Positions 1 through 10,340 of a DNA stretch of 64,000 nt are shown here, piece after piece. This DNA comes from Parapristionchus giblindavisi. Taxonomy: Eukaryota; Nematoda; Chromadorea; Rhabditida; Diplogasteridae. Numbering within the stretch: the stretch's first letter is position 1; every line of letters starts with the position of its first letter. Made by a program: the position numbers and the translations under genes. The DNA lies in the NCBI GenBank assembly GCA_943737045.1, contig CALSFV010000011.1, forward strand, positions 1,178,001 through 1,242,000, in the 5' to 3' direction. The notes below the pieces were generated by a model. That model searched no databases, was not told the DNA's origin, and saw only the letters and a program-made list of their open reading frames with translations.

Positions 1-89
1 AATCTATAGATTGTGGGCAAACGATTTTTTAAACTTAAACTTAAACTATTTTTTATATTTTTAAATAAATAAATAGATCGAATTTCAAG

Positions 90-3060
90 TTTGCCGCTGG
101 CATACTACGGCTGGAATTCCTTGCCTCGTATTTCTCAGACCCGCTGGTTTCCGGTTTCACCACCGGTATGTCACACCATATATTTAAATAATATAGTTCT
201 GATCGTGCGAGGCAAAACAAATTATAATTTCAGGCTCTGCCGTTCACGTCTTCATCGCGCAAGTTGACGATATTTTCGGACTGACAAATCTACCGAAATC
301 CTCGGGCGCCGGTTACATTTTCAGAGTGGGATCAAAGATCAAAGATCAAAACGATCAATTATCGATCGATTTCAGAGATCATGGGACATATATTTGGCGG
401 CAATCGATAGAATGAATTTTGCTACCGTAATCTTATCTGTAATAGCCATAGCCTTCATTCATTGTGGTAAAGAGTACCTATCTCCCCTACTCAAGAAGAA
501 AGGACTCAAACTGCCTGTTCCATACGAACTCATAGTGGTTGGTAGTTTGATCTCTCAAACTTTGATCTTTGATCTTTGATCTTTCAGATAATTTTGTCTA
601 CCGTCATATCATATCTACTCGATCTCAAAGGCAACTATGGCGTACCGGTCGTCGGCTTCATTCCGACTGGGTGAGAGTAGTTTGATCTTTGATCCTTGAT
701 CTTTAACCATTGTTAAGTCCCCCATCACCCGCCCTTCCAGTCATATCGATCCTGCCTGACTGTATCGTGCAATCCCTCGGAATGGTATTTGATCTTTGAT
801 CTTTGATCTTTGACCTGATCTTTGATCTCTCAGGTTGTTGTGACAATCGCTGTTCACATCTCGCTCGCGAAGATGTACGCAAAGAAGGGCAACTATCAAA
901 TCGACGCCAGACAAGTACCGTAACTTATTTAAAGGAAATCGGCAATGAAAAAATCGAGAAAAATTCGATTTTTCTTTTATCATCAGCTTCCTTTAATATC
1001 AAGATTACGGTACCGTGCTGGTCAGCATTCCGTTTCAGGAGCTCTACGCACTAGGAGCAAGCAGTATGCTGGGCGGACTATTCTCGGTGTACCCCGTATC
1101 GACAGCACTCGGTCGAACTTCTGTAAATGTCTCGACCGGAACCAGAACTCAGGTATACGGTAGATCAATTGATACGGTTCCTTTATCGATTACTGTCAGT
1201 TGTCAACGGTCGCTTCGTGTGCACTTCTTCTCGTAATCATCCTGTGGCTCGGTCCACTCTTGCAAGCACTGCCCATGGTGAGATCATATTGATTGATTCT
1301 TCCTCCTGCAACGAATTCCTCGGGATACGGTAAATATCGATCGAATAATTTCTAGTGCATTCTCGCCAGTGTAATTCTCGTAGCGCTCAAGGGCATGTTC
1401 CAGCGCTGCAACGAGATTCAAACCCTGTGGAGGGTGTCTCGAACGGATTTGGTGAGTACGGTAGCTTTCGAATACGGTAGTGATATCGATTGATTACAGC
1501 TAGTATGGATTGTTTCCTTCACATTTACCGTAGTTATTGATGTGATGGAGGGACTGGCTATATCGATTTTCTTCGCACTCCTTACAGTAATCTTCCGATC
1601 TCAATGGTTTGTGATTATTGATTTACTTGATATCGATTTGTACATTTAAGGCCCAAATGGGAGCGGGTGCTAGGAGCTATGACAAGTGAAGAGAAAGAAG
1701 CTATGCCCGAAGGTGAGACAAACTATTGATTGAATTATTCTTTAAAAAAACTATTGATTGACTCATTATGGAATAAATGCTACTGTGTACTCAAAATGAT
1801 CTAATTGCCAAGAAAAAAAACAAACCCCGAGCTAATATGAAACTCTCCCCTCTGGTAACACTCTCTCTATACGAGACATCGTTGCAAAAGCGGAGTAAAA
1901 TTAGTAAAATTAGCTCAGGGTGTTCCCTTCACCCGATAGGTCTTCGCCCCGGCGCACAGAGCACAAATAGTGCACACGTATTTCCTGGTCACAACGTTTA
2001 AAATTATTTTGTGGTTTTAATTAAATTACATTGAAGAGGCCTCACTCCATCGACCAACCATTTGCGTCTTTCGATTCAATGCTCCATTGATCTTCACGAA
2101 CGTGGAGAGATTCACGGACAAAGTGAAGAAAACGATGGACGAATGGGATTCATTGACCGTATGTCCAGATATTTAAAAGAACATCTCGACCTAATTTAAC
2201 TCTCCGTTCTAACCACACTCTCTCACTTTCTCTGTCTGCCAGAGAGCGTGACCAAAGAGGAGAGTCAAATTAGCTTGAGGCGTGAGTATAAAAGCACACA
2301 CAGAAAAGTGAACTCCACAGTACACCAGATCTATGAACAGTTTTATTTAACATTTTTAATTTTAAAATATCAAAAATGTTAAATATAATACTTTTTGTGC
2401 ACATGAAGCTAATTTTACTCTCCGCTCTTGCAACCCACTCTCGTAGACAAAGAAAGTGATAGTTTCAAATTAGCTCGGGTGTGCTTTCAATATGCAGCTG
2501 ATGCTTGCTAACCCACTCACATGTGACAGTATTTATGTTTATTGTTATTCAGGAATCCAAGGAAGATAGTGTGCCGACCGACGTTAAAGTGGTAGTCGAG
2601 GTCAGTTCGAATGAAAATAAGATTGGAAACAAAGCAGAAAAATCATTGGCAGAAAGAGAGAGTGGGTGGGACGGGATATGGAACTGCCAGGAGGTATATT
2701 TTCGAAAAAGATACTTTATTAGTAATAGACATATTAATAAAACAATAAATGCAAAGATCAAAGATCAAAGATCAACTATTCTCCTCAGGGCATGCCAATA
2801 CACTCTCGATATTTCATCCTCGACTGTTCATCCATTGTTTACATTGATTACATGGGAGTAAAGGCACTGTCTGAGGTAATATAATTATACTCTTTGTTTT
2901 TTTCAGGAAATGTAATATATGTAGTAGATGTCTTTAGGAACAAAATTTACACGTATTCAAGTTTTCAGGATCACAAGAATTTCTTGAGATCGGATAAAAA
3001 ACCTTAAACATTGAATATTGTGCATCCGAAAATAGCACCTGCACTCTCTCACTTATGTGT

Positions 3061-3102
<42 letters not shown>

Positions 3103-3921
3103 GCTCTCTCTCTTTCTTTCTCTCTCTCTGTATCTCTCTTTCTCTCTCTCTCTCTGTCTCTTTCGCTCCACCTTTTTCCTTGTCACACCGTTCTCGAAAT
3201 GCTAGAAAAACAAGAAAAAAAAAGTTCCTTTATTTCAGACTGCCCTTGATCTGAATAAACGTGGCCTTTGCGTATACTTGGCCTCGGTCAACTCAGACGT
3301 CCTCATCGTCCTCAAGGCCCATCGACTACTCGACGAGTTTTCAAAGGTACCGTATCCCATTATTTCCTTGTGGGACCGACGTACCTTTCAAATCATGGTT
3401 TAGGAGCACCTCTTCCCGACCCTTCATGACGCCCTGGCTATTGCGGATAGGAACGAGTAAGACTAGCATGTTTTGGTGAAAGCAAAGTGATTCTTCATTC
3501 TTTGCACAGTGTTTCACCAACACAGTCATTGAAAACTTAACAAAATGCCGTATGGTGCATCATGGCATACTTTAACCGCCTGCTCTATCTCACTTTTGTG
3601 TATTCTCTCTTTTTTACGATCTACTTTTTTTCCTCTGTCACACCATGAGCGCTCTCGAAATATTGTAAGCAGTGCTTAAATTCCCGCGTTTTGAATTTTC
3701 ATAGTTTAAGATCCGCTGCTGAATTGCTGTCGTCTGCACGCAACATGCAGCTATCGCTTCATCCCCGACCGTCAAGTCCACTTCCGTCAATTAGAACACC
3801 GAGTCCCGAATTGACGGTCTGCGGCACTCCCACACTACCGCCCACTCCAACTTCGGCACTGTCAGGAACCTCGATCTTATTCCCGGCTCCGGTATCGGAC
3901 GCAAAATCTCATCAACCATGA
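90..3921 (+). CDS. SLC26/SulP-family anion transporter, 3' part (17 exons)
   Basis: Multi-pass anion transporter or exchanger (sulfate, chloride, bicarbonate or similar; substrate not predictable) of the plasma membrane. Exons, joined in frame: 90-165, 234-325, 376-537, 588-670, 718-784, 834-914, 1039-1152, 1200-1277, 1356-1451, 1500-1606, 1651-1712, 2037-2158, 2553-2693, 2789-2875, 3239-3346, 3404-3456, 3705-3921. They give 581 residues and a stop; the N-terminus lies outside the window. Family signatures seen: SDPLVSGFTT, the KLPVPYELIV block, GFIPTG, ALGASSMLGGLFSVYPVSTA and VIDVMEGLAISIFFALL. A STAS domain fills exons 12-16 (core FILDCSSIVYIDYMGVKAL). Exon 13 is a charged, low-complexity insertion at the usual variable loop of SLC26 STAS domains. 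The tail is rich in Pro, Ser and Thr. Several acceptors end in AAG or TAG instead of TTTCAG. Family is secure; the exact paralogue is not. Confidence 0.93.
1824..1927. repeat. AGCTAATTT inverted-repeat element, intronic copy 1
   Basis: Sequence begins GAGCTAAT-TGAAACTCTCC and ends with the inverse (AAAATTAGCTC). It lies in the intron between exons 11 and 12 of the SLC26-like gene. Same family at 2187-2285, 2401-2490, 39624-39725, 55352-55613 and 62590-62690. Non-coding, MITE-like; no autonomous partner visible. Confidence 0.6.
2187..2285. repeat. AGCTAATTT inverted-repeat element, intronic copy 2
   Basis: Diverged copy of the family at 1824, with CTAATTTAACTCTCC at the left and GAGTCAAATTAGCTTGAG at the right, in the intron between exons 12 and 13 of the SLC26-like gene. 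Confidence 0.5.
2401..2490. repeat. AGCTAATTT inverted-repeat element, intronic copy 3
   Basis: Third copy, in the same intron as copy 2 and about 115 bases from it. Ends AAGCTAATTTTACTCTCC and GTTTCAAATTAGCTCGGG. The middle carries the family's CTCTCGTAGACAAAGAAAG segment. Confidence 0.6.
3031..3215. repeat. CT microsatellite inside a dispersed repeat
   Basis: Long CT-rich run (about 3060-3165) in the intron before exon 15 of the SLC26-like gene. The flanks (CACTCTCTCACTT... and GTCACACCGTTCTCGAAA) match the dispersed repeat also at 3545-3670, 26370-26510, 47935-48045 and 48600-48690. All short ORFs here are Ser/Leu repeats with no coding value. Confidence 0.7.
3545..3670. repeat. Dispersed repeat, CACTTTTGTG / CACCATGA family
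   Basis: Copy in the last intron of the SLC26-like gene. Shared blocks are a CATGGTGTACTTTAACC-like start, CTCACTTTTGTG, a CT-rich centre and CACCATGA-CTCTCGAAA. No coding potential seen; boundaries approximate. Confidence 0.5.
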
Positions 3922-5064
3922 CACAAGCTGTGATTGTTAACCACTTTTGTTAACTGTACATATTTAATATATTTCATTGTTACCCATTCAAATCAAGTTA
4001 TAATTGATGTTAATAGAAAATTTGATTTTGCATATTGTAAAAATATTTGAATATGATGAGATGTTTTAAAAGTAATAAAAAAATCTTTATCATTGAAAAC
4101 ATAAACTGCGTTCAACTTGCACACAATAGTCTTATCACTTTATCATTTGGATTTTACTCAACAATATCACAAATGAAATTATCACTGGCCAAACCGTGAT
4201 ATCCCGCAGGACTTCGTATGGCTTTACTTATTCAATAATGGTACCAATTACTGTTCCCAACTCCGACGCATACTCATATATTACATTATATGTACATACA
4301 GAACGTTTTATCAGAAAACAAGGACAATAAAACGGTTTTTAAAATTTTTTTTACAATCTATAAATGCATAAATATATCTATCTTTCACAGAAATCTGAGT
4401 ACGGGGAAAAATCTAAATCTAACTGAAACATCGGAAAATTAGTGCGAAAAGAGAAAGATATGCTCATTCTAAAATGGAGTAATCAATCAATAAAATCTAT
4501 ATTGATTGATTGACTTTAATTATCGATCGAGTTGTTTGCTATGATTCATCAACGGTATACAATCATCAACAACGGAGCGAAACTAGTAGAGAGGAACGGT
4601 GATGATCAAAGGTCGAGTAATCAATCGATAAATCATGATTGCCCTAAATTACAGTAACCGGTATTGTTTGTGAACATTGAAGAGAGACGGTAATCGATAC
4701 GAAAATATCATCATCAATGAATATAAATTAATACAATCGAAAATAAATTAGCTGCCCTATACAGTATACATGGACGGTGGGTGTGGGAGATGGAGCGATA
4801 TGACTACGGTATCAAGACTACGGTTAATCATGATTATTAATCGATAAATGACAGAAAATATATAAATATATACTGATTCTATCTGACTAGCACAAGATAT
4901 AGAGATCATAGAGGTATAACCTATTTAACGGATCAAGTGACGGACGCGCAGTCATGGATCGAAGATCAAGGTCAAAGGATCAAAGATCAAAGTCTTAAGA
5001 TCAAAGATTACAAATGATTGACGGATTTGGGATGAAGGATAAAGTTGGCCGCACGTCGCTCATA
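3922..5064. other. Intergenic, 3' flank of the SLC26-like gene
   Basis: AT-rich with no supported gene. It holds the 3' UTR with the AATAAA at 4074, AATCAATCAAT and ATCGAT runs, and GATCAAAGATC runs near 4975-5010. A short piece at 4203-4230 resembles the ACTTCGTGTGCCTT repeat found complete at 61105-61240. Confidence 0.6.
4074..4079 (+). terminator. Likely poly(A) signal of the SLC26-like gene
   Basis: AATAAA lies about 150 bases after the TGA at 3919-3921, in AT-rich sequence with no competing hexamer nearer the stop. Position and hexamer fit; cleavage site not determined. Confidence 0.55.
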
Positions 5065-5269
5065 TTAGGTTGTCTCATAAGTCCCTGACTTTTTTGTGCC
5101 ATGATTTTGAAGCGCTCTCTTTTTTAGCTATGAACATACACGCTTGCCTGGCCAAGCGCTAGTGATAGCACATTATCTCATCTTTGTAAGCATGATGTTG
5201 TCAGCATCAACTGTTTTCAAATGGAAAAATTTCGGAAAATTTTGTACAAATTAATTTTATGCAAAAATC

Positions 5270-5960
5270 GTGATAATTTTTATTTTGCTATCTTCCTTTA
5301 AGAAGAAGCTCTATGAAGTCATGCTGCGAGGCATGCATAGCATAGGCACTCCTTGTTATGGAACAGTGAAGACCCGGTTCCATCGCTTCCATTATAGAGA
5401 CTACACTGTCGTTCAATGTTGCCAATCTGGACATTGCATGGTTTTAGATTTTGAAACGCAGCACGAAGAAGCTGAATTGGATCCTCATCGCACCAGTGAG
5501 GTTTTGTCAACCATGGTCGGTGTCCCCCTCTCAGCTATAGTGAATGGGTTTGCGGATGTCGAAAGTGTACAAAAATTTAAAATAAATGATGCATACCGTT
5601 TTTATCAATTGACAACAATTTGAGGGTTGGTATGACTATCTTTCTTTTGACCTCCCATCGCAACCGGGCATGGCCCAATCAAACGATCACCAGAGGTGAT
5701 AGATAAGTCCTCTATGATGACAGCAGTGAAGAGTCTTTGATGATTGATACGACTGAACGGACAGGAAACATTCCGAAACGTGATTTTCAGCGCAAAAATT
5801 GAGGAGTGGAATTGCGCTCGATAGCTAAATGGGTGAAAGACTTGCAACTCATCACCGATATATCTACTATTACCGCCATCTCTTATACTCTCTAACTACT
5901 GGAGCAGAGGTTTCGTGCTTTATCGAGTAGCGAGAAAAATGCCAAAAATCACTTTCAGGA
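5270..5960 (+). pseudogene. Mariner transposase, N-terminal and central remnant
   Basis: An open stretch to 5623 includes GTVKTRFHRFHYRDYTVVQ, resembling the second helix-turn-helix of mariner transposases (tv..wf.rFr.gd). A second stretch near 5830-5880 contains SIAKWVKDLQLITD in another frame. Stops and frame changes separate the pieces. No catalytic DD(34)D block is recognisable before the nested insertion. Inferred dead. Confidence 0.5.
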
Positions 5961-6031
5961 CTAATGTGATTTACTGCTTGGAGATATATCGATTTATGCT
6001 AAATTAGCCGTGCATGACTGTGCTGTCCTAC

Positions 6032-7773
6032 GGCAGTATGACATTTTGGAACTGCTGTTGTGGAGCGAGGACGCTTTGGAACAGGACGAATAGGAACAAG
6101 ACATTTCGGAACTATGCCGAATAGGAACCATGCCGTTATGGACCCTGACATTTTGGAACTACCCCATTTTAGAACCTGGACATTTTGGAACTCGGCCGAT
6201 TTGGAACCGTGACATTTTGGAACCCCCGACATTTTAGAACTTGGCCATTTTGGAACCCGGACATTTTGGAACTCGGCCGTTTTGTAACCGGGACATTTTG
6301 GAACCCGGACATTTTGGAACTCGGCCGTTTTGGAACCGGGACATTTTGGAACCCGGACATTTTGGAACTCGGTCGTTTTGGAACCGGGAAATTTTGGAAC
6401 CCGGCCATTTTGGAAATGGGACATTTTGGAACTCGGTCGTTTTGGAACCGGGACATTTTGGTACTCCTCGTTGATACACTTTTTTTCACTCTTTAACATA
6501 CCCATGGAACCAATTTTCTAAACTTTTTTGAATGTATTCATTATTAGCGTAATTCTCATGTTTTCATGAGTTTTTTTTTCCACTCAATGTATAGTATCGT
6601 TTAAAAAAATATTTCTTGCGTGTTTAATTGTTAGACATACTGAAAAGTCAGTCCCCGGAATGGGAGTAAAGCTAAATCCTAGTAAATATGGGCATTCCCT
6701 GTAGTGATAACAAAACCGTGGAATTTAGTTTGGTCATGAATCGCGTCAAAGTTATTTTTGTTCATTCATTTGCAAAATGTAGCGTCGTTCCACATGTTTT
6801 GTTCGTTCCGGATTTTTCACTTCTAAATATACTTTATTTCTGAAAAACGTTCAAGTCACGGCGAAGATTGTTGCCAATGTTGAAGACAACATACGTTATT
6901 TCTTCTATCTAGAAAGGTAGTTTGGTTTGCTTGTTCTTTGAAATAAAGTTGTGGTAAGACGTTCTATTCTGCGGTATTGTTTTACAGCCCCAGAGACTGT
7001 AAAAATAAACAAGGATTTGGCTTGAATCCCATTTCGTTTTCGCATTGATTGAAGATGGAGACTCGCGAATGTTTATGCAATCCTCTAGTACAAATGATAT
7101 GCAAAAATTTGAGTGCACTCTTGCAAACCCCTTATTGTAGTGGCAAACCCGTTGATTTGATATGATTGTCACGGGATCTATATCTGTTGCCGAAACTTCA
7201 AACAAGCGCCTGATCTTCAAGCAGTGATTTGTTTGTGATTCCATCAATCAATAGTTAGATAAAAAGATTTAGTACACGGTATGCAGAATATATGTTGCCA
7301 TCTTTCTGTTTCCACAGTTTGTTCACGAAAATATTCGTGTAACCTTTGTGATTTTTACAGAAAAAAAGTAGTAAATAGTGAAAAGCAAAACCGGGAATAC
7401 TAAAAAAACTAAAATGTCTCGGTTCCAAAACAGCCGAGTTCCAAAATGGACGAGTTCCAAAATGTCCCGGTTCCAAAACGACCGAGTTCCAAAATGGCCG
7501 AGTTCCAAAATGTCCCGGTTCCAAAACGGCCGAGTTCCAAAATGTCCCGGTTCCAAAATGTCCGAGTTCCAAAATGTCCCGGTTCCAAAACGGCCGAGTT
7601 CCAAAATGTCCCAGTTCCAAAATGGGAGAGTTCCAAAATGGGGGAGTTCCAAAACGGTAGAGTTCCAAAATGTCTAATTCCAAAGTGTCTCGTTCTAATT
7701 CGGCATCGTTCCTATTTGTACGGTTCCAAAATGTCCTCGTTCCACAACGGCAGTTCCAAAATGTCATACTGCC
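6032..7773. mobile_element. Foldback-type element with satellite arms and 9-bp TSD
   Basis: Both ends start GGCAGTATGACATTTTGGAA (right end as complement) and continue as long inverted arms, about 6032-6470 and 7400-7773. The arms are tandem 16-bp monomers of the form ACATTTTGGAACYCGG. The 9 bases CTGTCCTAC occur directly outside both ends (6023-6031 and 7774-7782), a perfect target duplication. Nine-base duplications with long terminal inverted repeats are known from Mutator-like and some foldback elements, so a non-autonomous member is the best guess. The 0.9-kb centre has no recognisable transposase. ORFs over the arms are only satellite read-through. Confidence 0.85.
6480..7395. other. 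Unique centre of the foldback element
   Basis: AT-rich sequence between the satellite arms. One minus-strand ORF (6909-7247, 112 codons) shows no motif I recognise, and no catalytic acidic triad pattern is visible. It may be captured filler or the remnant of an internal gene. Confidence 0.4.
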
Positions 7774-7879
7774 CTGTCCTACCCCACCCTACTTATACTA
7801 AATACTATGCCTTGCGCTATTAACACCTCGTTTCCACCCTCCATCCAATTCTTAAAGTAGACCAATGAGAAAAAAGAGT

Positions 7880-8072
7880 TGATGTCAAGAGGGCCTTCAC
7901 CGGATTCTTTGCCTCCCAGTTCCAAGAGTTCTGGATACCTGAGATCCATATGGTGAAAAGATGTTGGAAATATACCACCGATGTAGAAGGACGATATTTT
8001 AGATCGCTGGCTACATTCATTTCTATGAACAAAGAAATCGAAAAATGTGACAAAAAAGTCAGGAACTTATGA
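7880..8072 (+). pseudogene. Mariner transposase, C-terminal remnant
   Basis: Reads FASQFQEFWIPEIHMVKRC then DVEGRYFRSLATF and ends VRNL-stop a few bases before the terminal repeat. This matches the layout of mariner C-termini (…LP.RW.kCi…GeYF…) and lies on the same strand as the N-terminal remnant. The central part is missing or scrambled by the nested element. Confidence 0.55.
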
Positions 8073-8082
8073 GACAACCTAA

Positions 8083-8460
8083 TACAATTTGCGTCATTCG
8101 TTGAGGATAAACACGGTTGATGAGAGAGCGGTCAGGAAGACGAGATCTGAAAGATCAAGGATTAAATCTGTCCATGAGATCAAAGATCAAATCTGTCCAT
8201 AAGATCAAAGATCAAAGATCACTATACCAAATACTGTCAGCGCCTCAGTCTGGAATACGTGCTGCAGTGGTGCCTAGTAAATGACGGCCTGTTGACACAA
8301 GAGCGAACCAGAGACCGACAGACAGAAAGCACGATTCCTGAATGGCAAAAAGATAAGCTTCTCATAAGCAGCAACTACGACGGAAACCGAGCTACACTAC
8401 TCTCAGTGGTGTGATGAAACCAAAAAAAAGCAATCTTGACCACACCATAAAATTATCGTA
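8083..8460. other. Non-coding spacer after the mariner element
   Basis: Contains GATCAAAGATC runs at 8150-8220 and otherwise unique sequence. No exon with supported splice sites found. Confidence 0.5.
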
Positions 8461-8467
8461 CTCCAGC

Positions 8468-8662
8468 AGAAATCAAAGATCAAAGATCAACTTCCGTACC
8501 TCAGCAAAGATCAAAGATCAACTACCGTACCTCAGCAAAGATCAAAGATCAGCTACCGTACCTCAGCAAAGATCAAAGATCAACTACCGTACCTCAGCAA
8601 AGATCAAAGATCAGCTACCGTACCTCAGCAAAGATCAAAGATCAACTACCGTACCTCAGCAG
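8468..8662. repeat. 31-bp tandem repeat, about six copies
   Basis: The unit joins AAAGATCAAAGATCAACTA to CCGTACCTCAGC. It thus combines the two commonest short motifs of the window, GATCAAA and TACCGTA. Copies differ at one or two bases (CAACTA, CAGCTA, CTTCCG). The unit is not a multiple of three. Confidence 0.9.
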
Positions 8663-9008
8663 TCCAATCTAACAAATGGACTTGGTCGCGGATGGACACG
8701 AGAGCGCGTTCCACATATCATAGAGGACGAAGCAAGTGAAGGTCATTGTGGTGTCACCGAGTGATCTCGTTATCGGTTGATATCTGAAAGAGATCAAAGA
8801 TCAAAGATCGAATATTGAGAAAAAAATTACCAAACTATTATTTCGATAGAGATAAATATCATCTCTCCCTCTCCCCCTTCTTCATTCTCTTTCTTCCTCT
8901 CCTCCACCAATCCCTCCACTCCTTCTCCCTCTACTCCACTCGTCCCTCTCCACAGACTGCGCACCCCCCTCTCCCCATAACAAGCGCGCGATCATCTCCG
9001 CCATCGAG

Positions 9009-9080
9009 TCCCGTGGTGTAGTGATAACGCATCGGTCTTCGGATCGATCTGTCGATGGTTCGATCTCCGGAAGTGCAATC
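9009..9080 (+). pseudogene. tRNA-like sequence (degenerate tRNA or SINE head)
   Basis: A-box-like TGGTGTAGTGATAACG is followed at tRNA spacing by B-box-like GGTTCGATCTCC. The anticodon-arm region contains TCTTCGG. The acceptor and T stems do not pair well, so a functional tRNA is unlikely. A tRNA-derived SINE or tRNA pseudogene is inferred. Confidence 0.5.
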
Positions 9081-9117
9081 GTCTTTTGTCGAATTGTTCT
9101 AAGCTTTTATTCTTATG

Positions 9118-9158
9118 CTTAGGCTTATTCTTGGCACGGTGCCAAGAATAAGCCTAAG
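9118..9158. repeat. Perfect 20-bp-arm hairpin
   Basis: CTTAGGCTTATTCTTGGCAC is followed, after one central base, by its exact complement. The arm sequence is related to the unit of the downstream 30-bp array (TTAGGC, ATTCTT, GCAC), so it marks the left border of the same repeat system. Confidence 0.85.
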
Positions 9159-9295
9159 AGTTGATATGGTGCCAGAGATAGTTGGCTAGGTGCAAAATTT
9201 GTCCCAAGGACTCCGGCGACTCCCAAACTTTCTGCAATAACGCTCGCGCTACCTGGGCACGCGACCGACAAACGCCAGGGCGCCATAATGACGGC

Positions 9296-9490
9296 GCCGG
9301 CGCCCAAATACCAAATTGTACAAAAAGTTGCCAAATTGATCGGACATTGATAAAACAAGTGCCAAATGGTCGCCAGGGTGCCGGCGCCAGCGCCAAAATA
9401 CAAAAATATACAAAAGTTGTCAGATCGTTCTGATATTTATTAAACACATGCCAAATTGTCACCAAGGCGCCCAGACGCCGGCGCCATTTT
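9296..9490. repeat. Two-copy ~88-bp direct repeat rich in GGCGCC
   Basis: GGCGCCGGCGCCCAAATACC… and GGCGCCAGCGCCAAAATAC… start two diverged copies. Both carry a TACAAAA-GTTG, GATCG, GATA-T-AAACA and TGCCAAAT-GTC order. GC-rich compared with the surroundings. No gene seen. Confidence 0.65.
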
Positions 9491-9493
9491 TCA

Positions 9494-9530
9494 TTTAGGC
9501 TTATTCTTAGCACTTATTTTTCATTCTTTT
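9494..9530. repeat. Inverted stub of the 30-bp array unit
   Basis: TTTCATTTAGGCTTATTCTT and AGCACTTATTTTTCATT are the reverse complement of the array unit that begins about 15 bases downstream. The array is thus bordered on its left by an inverted copy. Confidence 0.75.
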
Positions 9531-9537
9531 TCTAAAC

Positions 9538-10337
9538 CTAAATGAAATGAAAAATAAATGCTAAGCCTAAGCCTAAATGAAAAATAAATGCTAAGCCTAA
9601 GCCTAAATGAAAAATAAATGCTAAGCCTAAGCCTAAATGAAAAATAAGTGCTAAGCCTAAGCCTAAATGAAAAATAAGTGCTAAGCCTAAGTCTAAATGA
9701 AAAATAAGTGCTAAGCCTAAGCCTAAATGAAAAATAAGTGCTCAGCCTAAGCCTAAATGAAAAATAAGTGCTAAGCCTAAGCCTAAATGAAAAATAAATG
9801 CTAAGCCTAAGCCTAAATGAAAAATTAGTGCTAAGCCTAAGCCTAAATGAAAGATAAGTGCTAAGCCTAAGCCTAAATGAAAAATAAATGCTAAGCCTAA
9901 GCCTAAATGAAAAATTAGTGCTAAGCCTAAGCCTAAATGAAAAATAAGTGCTAAGCCTAAGCCTAAATGAAAAATAAGTGCTAAGCCTAAGCCTAAATGA
10001 AAAATAAGTGCTAAGCCTAAGCCTAAATGAAAAATAAGTGCTAAGCCTAAGCCTAAATGAAAAATAAATGCTAAGCCTAAGCCTAAATGAAAAATAAATG
10101 CTAAGCCTAAGCCTAAATGAAAAATAAGTGCTAAGCCTAAGCCTAAATGAAAAATAAGTGCTAAGCCTAAGCCTAAATGAAAAATAAGTGCTAAGCCTAA
10201 GCCTAAATGAAAAATAAGTGCTAAGCCTAAGCCTATATGAAAAATAAGTGCTAAGCCTAAGCCTATATGAAAAATAAGTGCTAAGCCTAAGCCTATATGA
10301 AAAATAAGTGCTAAGCCTAAGCCTAAATGAAAAATAT
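9538..10337. repeat. Telomere-like 30-bp minisatellite, about 26 copies
   Basis: The unit contains GCCTAAGCCTAAATGAAAA followed by ATAAGTGCTAA. Period is exactly 30 bases over 0.8 kb. GCCTAA is the complement of the nematode telomere repeat TTAGGC, present as two perfect hexamers per unit plus a third imperfect one (GCTAA). Variants AAATG/AAGTG, AATTAG, GATAAG and TATATG are scattered in patterns suggesting block amplification. There are no unique spacers, so it is not a CRISPR-type array. Confidence 0.95.
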
Positions 10338-10340
10338 GTA

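Larger units (their letters stand above)
5065..8082 (+). mobile_element. Degenerate mariner-type DNA transposon with a nested element
   Basis: Terminal inverted repeats begin TTAGGTTGTCTCATAAGT at both ends (left 5065, right complement ending 8082). They match over about 32 bases with one mismatch, and TA flanks both sides (5063-5064, 8083-8084). TA duplication and TTAGGTTG-type ends are typical of mariner elements. Decayed transposase pieces on the + strand lie at 5270-5620 and about 7880-8072. A second element (6032-7773) interrupts it. Without that insertion it would be about 1.27 kb, the usual mariner length. The terminal repeats are much better preserved than the coding part. Confidence 0.85.

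Noticed and set aside
5999..6505. 168-codon minus-strand ORF and several overlapping ORFs in all frames
   Set aside because: They are read-through of the 16-bp satellite arm of the foldback element. Every frame gives the same VPK/FGT-type periodic peptide, and the inverted arm at 7400-7773 gives the same.
9538..10337. Regular 30-bp periodicity resembling a CRISPR array
   Set aside because: There are no unique spacers: the whole period is repeat, the organism is a nematode, and the unit is telomere-like.
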